Source: Cytophagales bacterium (GTDB lineage Bacteria > Bacteroidota > Bacteroidia > Cytophagales > Cyclobacteriaceae). From it: a stretch of 11,357 nt of DNA. Both the position numbers and the translations under genes were made by a program. Positions within the stretch are counted from its first letter, which is position 1, and the number at the start of each line of letters is the position of its first letter. This document shows, piece by piece, positions 7,718-11,357 of this stretch. Under the pieces are notes generated by a model, which searched no databases, was not told where the DNA came from, and was given only the letters and a program-made list of their open reading frames with translations. The stretch covers positions 1-11,357 of the forward strand of contig DMST01000343.1 of assembly GCA_003454975.1 (NCBI GenBank), read 5' to 3'.

Positions 7718-9511
7718 TTACTTACCGATTGCGATTTTATCAAAGGAATACTCATAAACTCCGTGTACGAATGGTTTGACCATGAGCTTACTGAGGGTAG
7801 CGGTAATGGTTCGGTACCCTGTTCTCGCACTTTGATCATAAATGACCACATGTACACCATCCGTTTGCGCCACCACCATATCGTGAGGTTCAAATCGCAT
7901 GGATTTGCTATCGCTTGCCTTTGGAGGAGGGTTTTTTCTCCTCCCTGAAATGGTCATTGGCTTGGATTTATTTGCCTTTAGTTTTTCACTGATTCGTTTT
8001 ATGTCACTTGGCTTTAGCTGAATCTCAACCGGAGGCTGTCCCGTTAGCCAAGTAAATCCTGCTTGGGCTCCACTACTGGTTATCGATGCATAACCTGTAT
8101 ACTTGCTGGTAAGGTAAGCGATCGCCTTCTCAATAAGCGGAGCATACAGTTGCAAGGTTTCCAGACCGTACCCAGCATAGAAGGGTTGATTGGTTTTTTT
8201 GCTGGTAGGCAACTGGGTATCCACAAAAATTTCCTGGAGGGCACCGTTTCTGGGGTCCGTCAACATAATGCGGAAGATTCTTGTGTTGGAGCGAAAGACC
8301 CCGCGAATATTTACCTCCCTTATGATGGATTTGATATGATTGGGCATTTTAAGAGCAACGGCTCCTATTGTGGAAATCAACCAGCAATCTCCTAGATTTC
8401 CTTGCTTAATCCCTAGTGCGGAAATTCTTTCGGCATCACTCGACTTTGACTCTTCAAGCTCATCCGGGAACAAACTGGCCTCATCATATTTTTGGGGTCG
8501 GGTTTTGTTGATGTGTGCAGCTTTAGGTTTCACTTGGGGTACAACACTACCACTGCCACTGGCCATAAGACGAAGGGTATCTAGTTTACTCTGTTTTGAG
8601 TCTCGGTCTAAGATGGGGAACCGAGCCATAGTTTCTATTTCATGATCCAAGCCTTTCGCATCGTCTTGCAATTCCTCCCTGATTTGGTCCTCTACAGCTT
8701 TTTCCAAATAGCCCTCTAGCTCCTTTTCAGAAGAAAACTTCTGGTCTTTGGGTAGCAATTCTGTCACGTAGGGAGCCCATCGGTCGTCCCAACCTATTTC
8801 CTCATTATTAGCTAACAGGTTTTCTACCTCGGATTGGGTGTCCAATTGTTTCCCAGGCAGCAAGATGGCCCTTTGTATGGGTGCTTGTGCACCAGTCGAT
8901 GCAACCTTGGTGGTAACACTGGGTGCGGAGTGTGGGTCACTTTGTGCCTTAGCTCCCATTTCATCAGCTTCCCTTTCCAGACCAACGTCATCGTTTACCA
9001 TCACCCCGGTTTTCATCTGTAGGGTAGGCTTTACCCTGCCCTGCTTCTGTTGCACCACGTGCCAGGCCTCGTGAGGTAGATGCTTCTCCTGGCCGGGCCC
9101 CAGGTGTATGTCTGTCCTTTGTGCGTAAGCATGGGCACTGAGCTGGGCAGGTTGAGCCGAATTGTAGTGCACCTTCACGTCATCCATGCTATGGCCTGAG
9201 AGGCTCTCAATACCGCTTTTGAGGGTATCTGGAAGCCTGGTGTTGTTGGGTGATTTGACCTCTGGATCTGCCTGTTTCTGGATAGGGGTTGCTTTGCCCA
9301 CCACGGCCCGGTTGGCCATCCGTTGAATGGCCTGCAATTGCTGAACCCGGGAACTGTTGTTAGCTACTGCATGCAATTTACGTTGCACCGCTGCCTGCGG
9401 GCGGTTATCTGCCTGGTGAATTTGGGAGGTACCACCCACTTCTGCTTTTTTCTGAAGGGTGGAAAAAGTAGGTTCAGTTTTCGCCTCTGGAGTAGGGGTA
9501 GATTTGGCCAT
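7718..9511 (-). CDS. DUF4157 (eCIS core) effector with C-terminal calpain-like cysteine protease domain
   Basis: The protein has 597 residues and starts at ATG 9509-9511; there is no signal peptide, as expected for cargo loaded in the cytoplasm. The N-terminal 90 residues are low in structure, with repeated AVQR/AIQR/PIQK pieces. DUF4157 spans about 93-187: LPDTLKSGIESLSGHSMDDV, then LSAHAYAQRTDIHLGPG, then the zinc-protease-like HEAWH (147-151) and GLEREADEMGAKA. After PIQR (211-214) a linker of about 100 residues leads to the calpain-like domain (about 340-597). That domain has the family's entry motif YDEASLFPDE and the active site QGNLGDCW with Cys376. It then has LYAPLIEKAIAYLTSKYTG, which matches the calpain W-P-x-x-x-E-K-A-Y region. 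The likely catalytic His543 is in EPHDMVVA, and Asp559 in VVIYDQ sits where calpains have Asn. Calpain family C2 enzymes cut proteins inside cells, so the likely role is damage to a target cell after delivery by a contractile injection system. Delivery is inference. The gene follows the second DUF4157 gene after 127 bases. Confidence 0.9.
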   Translation of the reverse strand: MAKSTPTPEAKTEPTFSTLQKKAEVGGTSQIHQADNRPQAAVQRKLHAVANNSSRVQQLQAIQRMANRAVVGKATPIQKQADPEVKSPNNTRLPDTLKSGIESLSGHSMDDVKVHYNSAQPAQLSAHAYAQRTDIHLGPGQEKHLPHEAWHVVQQKQGRVKPTLQMKTGVMVNDDVGLEREADEMGAKAQSDPHSAPSVTTKVASTGAQAPIQRAILLPGKQLDTQSEVENLLANNEEIGWDDRWAPYVTELLPKDQKFSSEKELEGYLEKAVEDQIREELQDDAKGLDHEIETMARFPILDRDSKQSKLDTLRLMASGSGSVVPQVKPKAAHINKTRPQKYDEASLFPDELEESKSSDAERISALGIKQGNLGDCWLISTIGAVALKMPNHIKSIIREVNIRGVFRSNTRIFRIMLTDPRNGALQEIFVDTQLPTSKKTNQPFYAGYGLETLQLYAPLIEKAIAYLTSKYTGYASITSSGAQAGFTWLTGQPPVEIQLKPSDIKRISEKLKANKSKPMTISGRRKNPPPKASDSKSMRFEPHDMVVAQTDGVHVVIYDQSARTGYRTITATLSKLMVKPFVHGVYEYSFDKIAIGK

Positions 9512-9638
9512 AGTATAATAGTCATCCCTTTATACCAGGTTTTAGGATTTGTTACCCCAGATCAAGGAGATTTCTTAGTAAAACACAAGGATAAAGGCAA
9601 ATTAAATACCTTCTACAAGTGATAATACTATTCTATAG
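9512..9638. other. A/T-rich spacer between the two DUF4157 effector genes
   Basis: This 127-base spacer carries no immunity-sized gene on either strand. At its right end an imperfect A/T-rich inverted repeat (AATACTAT / ATAGTTATT, 9624-9643) overlaps the stop codon of the upstream effector; it is too A/T rich to be a strong terminator. No convincing promoter with both boxes was found, so the two effector genes may be cotranscribed or the downstream one may have its own weak promoter here. Confidence 0.4.
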
Positions 9639-11357
9639 TTATTGTGGAGCCACCTGTGTCAGAACCACCTCTATGCCTTGGGCTAATAGCCGACCGCGTA
9701 GTTGAGGGGTCATGCTAACCTCAGAAATGGTAAGCCGTTGCAGGTTGGGCAAAGCCCCTTGCTCCACTGCTTCCACAATCAACCGTGTTTGGTTCGTCAC
9801 CAGATTACCCAGGTCCAAATGCTCTAAGGAAGCTAGCTGATCCTCGCCGGGAAACCGGCTGGCTAGCTTCCTATCTGCTCTCTCTATTTCCTTTTGCCAG
9901 GTGGCTTCTGCCTGTTGGTATCCTGGGCCCAGCTCATCATTGCTCCCCGAATACCCGGCTAGTTCACCACCGCTATTATATCGGTGCCGGAAATCCTTCT
10001 CTAGTATGTAGTAGTATCCCGTGGTCGGAATCCGCCCGGCTTGTTCCAACCGGTGAATATCCTCTACGTGTTTATTGCCCACTTTCCAGATGATGGGGAC
10101 ATTTTGGTTGGCCTGGGCGGCCCTATTCATAGCCAGGCTTCGTTGCAGCACGGTGCTATCGCCGTCCGCAGGGTCAAATCCTGATGGCGCCCCTTGCATG
10201 AGAATCTGGCACAGATCAGCTAAGCAAGCTCTACTTTCCCGTATTATACTGGGTAAATGCTCATTGAGGCTACTTCCTTGTGTCTTGTGTATCTGCTCCT
10301 GGATGCCCTCCAGGCGCTCCCAGATGGCTAGTAATGGAGGAATAAGCGCCAAATCAAACCTAAAATGCGGTTGCCATTGGTATTCTCCATCTTTCTTTAG
10401 CGAATAGTATTGCTTTAGGGTAGGGGAGAATCGCCCCTTGTAATCATTGATGAAATTTTCGAATTGATGCATAGCCCACCTTCTGGCAAGCCCCAGTCCG
10501 CCATCACTCATGGCGGAGGACGAGGCTCCCATATCTTGGCTGCTACTACTTTTCATAGCTTCAAGACTCCGGACACGAAAAGCATCAGCAAAGGCAGCTT
10601 GTATTTCATCAAAATTACTGTCAAAATCCTCACCGGAAGATTCATCCTGTTCATCATCAGAGTCAGGTTTATAGCCATCTTGTATTTCCTCCCAGGTTGC
10701 CCAGTCCGATAATTTTTCTAATTCATCTAAGGAGTAGCGTTGGGTATTGATCCCCATCTCTTCAACCAAAGCATCCTTGTCAAAACCGGTACTGGCTATA
10801 CGTGGAGCAAACATTTTCATGACCTCATTTACGTCCACGGATTGCAGAGCCATACTAGCCTTGTTTGCCTCTTCATTGGCGCGCTCTATTTGATCCGCAT
10901 CCATTTCGCTTAGCATCCCCAACTGAAAAGTAGCACTCCCGTGTACCAAGCCTATGATCTGTTTTAACCGCAAATCCATGGGGTCAGCATAGTCCGAGTC
11001 GTAGCGGGATGTTTTCAGCTTATCTTCTGTGTAGTATTGGTAGCCATCAGCTAGCATTTGCCTCAAGGTCTTAGATTCTAGCTGCCGTGACCCTATATGC
11101 GGATAGTCGGTGTGGGTTTCCCCAATCATATTAAGTTTGCCCGCCGTAGGTAAAGTTTTCTGTACGCGTTGCACCGCCTTGCCAATAGAACTAGTAGTGT
11201 TGGTGCTCTTCGGTGGAGAAGAGATGGCATTGGATTGAAGTGCTCGTGCTCCCATTACATCGGCTTCATGTTCCAGGCCTGCATCATCGTTTAGGGGTAC
11301 GCTCCCTTTCATCTGCCGGGTGGCTTGCACACGACCTTGCTTCTGCTGCACCACGTG
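9639..11357 (-). CDS. DUF4157 (eCIS core) effector with TIKI/EreA-like domain and LRR-like tail, N-terminus cut by the window edge
   Basis: The visible part is 572 residues plus stop. The frame is open at the right edge and begins inside DUF4157 with HVVQQKQGRV. Aligned with the neighbouring effector, the first visible His is the second His of the HEAWH motif. The domain closes with QMKGSVPLNDDAGLEHEADVMGARA, then AVQR at about 61-64. The next region opens with KLNMIGETHTDY (GETH at about 79-82) and much later has VPIIWKVGNKHVEDIHRL (GNKH at about 427-430). Two GxxH motifs, one in each half of the domain, are the hallmark of the TIKI/EreA/ChaN/TraB superfamily of metal-dependent hydrolases, and the W-x-x-x-N-x-H form is close to erythromycin esterase. 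Between them lie helices and an acidic stretch rich in Asp, Glu and Ser (about 231-251). The last 65 residues have LASLEHLDLGN and LPNLQRLTISEV, like leucine-rich repeats. The superfamily call is motif-based and the substrate is unknown. The gene probably encodes injected cargo like its neighbour. Confidence 0.87.
   Translation of the reverse strand, partial: HVVQQKQGRVQATRQMKGSVPLNDDAGLEHEADVMGARALQSNAISSPPKSTNTTSSIGKAVQRVQKTLPTAGKLNMIGETHTDYPHIGSRQLESKTLRQMLADGYQYYTEDKLKTSRYDSDYADPMDLRLKQIIGLVHGSATFQLGMLSEMDADQIERANEEANKASMALQSVDVNEVMKMFAPRIASTGFDKDALVEEMGINTQRYSLDELEKLSDWATWEEIQDGYKPDSDDEQDESSGEDFDSNFDEIQAAFADAFRVRSLEAMKSSSSQDMGASSSAMSDGGLGLARRWAMHQFENFINDYKGRFSPTLKQYYSLKKDGEYQWQPHFRFDLALIPPLLAIWERLEGIQEQIHKTQGSSLNEHLPSIIRESRACLADLCQILMQGAPSGFDPADGDSTVLQRSLAMNRAAQANQNVPIIWKVGNKHVEDIHRLEQAGRIPTTGYYYILEKDFRHRYNSGGELAGYSGSNDELGPGYQQAEATWQKEIERADRKLASRFPGEDQLASLEHLDLGNLVTNQTRLIVEAVEQGALPNLQRLTISEVSMTPQLRGRLLAQGIEVVLTQVAPQ

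Noticed and set aside
7675..7893. Minus-strand open frame overlapping the end of the calpain-like effector in another frame
   Set aside because: Its composition looks random, and the effector frame continues through it with meaningful calpain-like sequence to its stop at 7718.
7718..11357. A complete contractile injection system
   Set aside because: Only two cargo-type genes are visible. There is no sheath, tube, spike, baseplate or AAA+ gene in the window, so the system itself cannot be claimed.
1..11357. CRISPR arrays, tRNA or rRNA genes, insertion sequences
   Set aside because: I saw no regularly spaced direct repeats, no cloverleaf-like segment and no transposase or terminal inverted repeats on either strand.

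Overview
The window looks like a chromosomal stretch of a marine or environmental Bacteroidota, probably a Saprospiria or Cytophagia relative. The signs are many small lipoproteins with Cys lipoboxes, a giant sensor kinase with two-component propeller repeats and a Y_Y_Y domain, a ZU5-like lipoprotein, little Shine-Dalgarno sequence before the starts, and starts preceded by TAnnTTTG-like boxes. This is a lineage guess from gene style, not a search result.

Layout from left to right. Positions 1-861 (-) hold a trypsin-like serine protease lipoprotein that runs off the left edge. Positions 1000-4371 (-) hold a 1123-residue sensor histidine kinase with about 14 propeller repeats and no DNA-binding or receiver domain. 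Positions 4372-4709 form a divergent intergenic region with three perfect inverted repeats and a candidate kinase promoter. Positions 4710-5165 (+) hold a small lipoprotein with a lipocalin-like look. Positions 5208-5735 (-) hold a GNAT acetyltransferase, convergent with it. Positions 5823-6239 (-) hold a 138-residue lipoprotein that reads as a bare SPFH/Band 7 core. Just upstream on the same strand, positions 6307-7377 hold a 356-residue lipoprotein with a ZU5-like segment. Positions 7378-7717 appear non-coding.

The most interesting part is 7718-11357 (-). It holds two tandem polymorphic toxin or effector genes that share a DUF4157 module (eCIS core domain, HEAWH motif) and carry unrelated C-terminal domains. 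The first (7718-9511) ends in a calpain-like (family C2) cysteine protease domain with a clear QGNLGDCW active-site motif. The second (9639 to the right edge, N-terminus missing) carries a region with two widely separated GxxH motifs (GETH and GNKH), resembling the TIKI/EreA/ChaN/TraB superfamily, and then a leucine-rich-repeat-like tail. DUF4157 proteins are known as cargo associated with extracellular contractile injection systems, so this is best read as an effector island. No sheath, tube, baseplate or AAA+ gene of such a system is visible, and no immunity gene lies between the two toxins.

Apart from the paired effectors and the likely two-gene lipoprotein unit (6307-7377 with 5823-6239), the genes do not form an obvious pathway.
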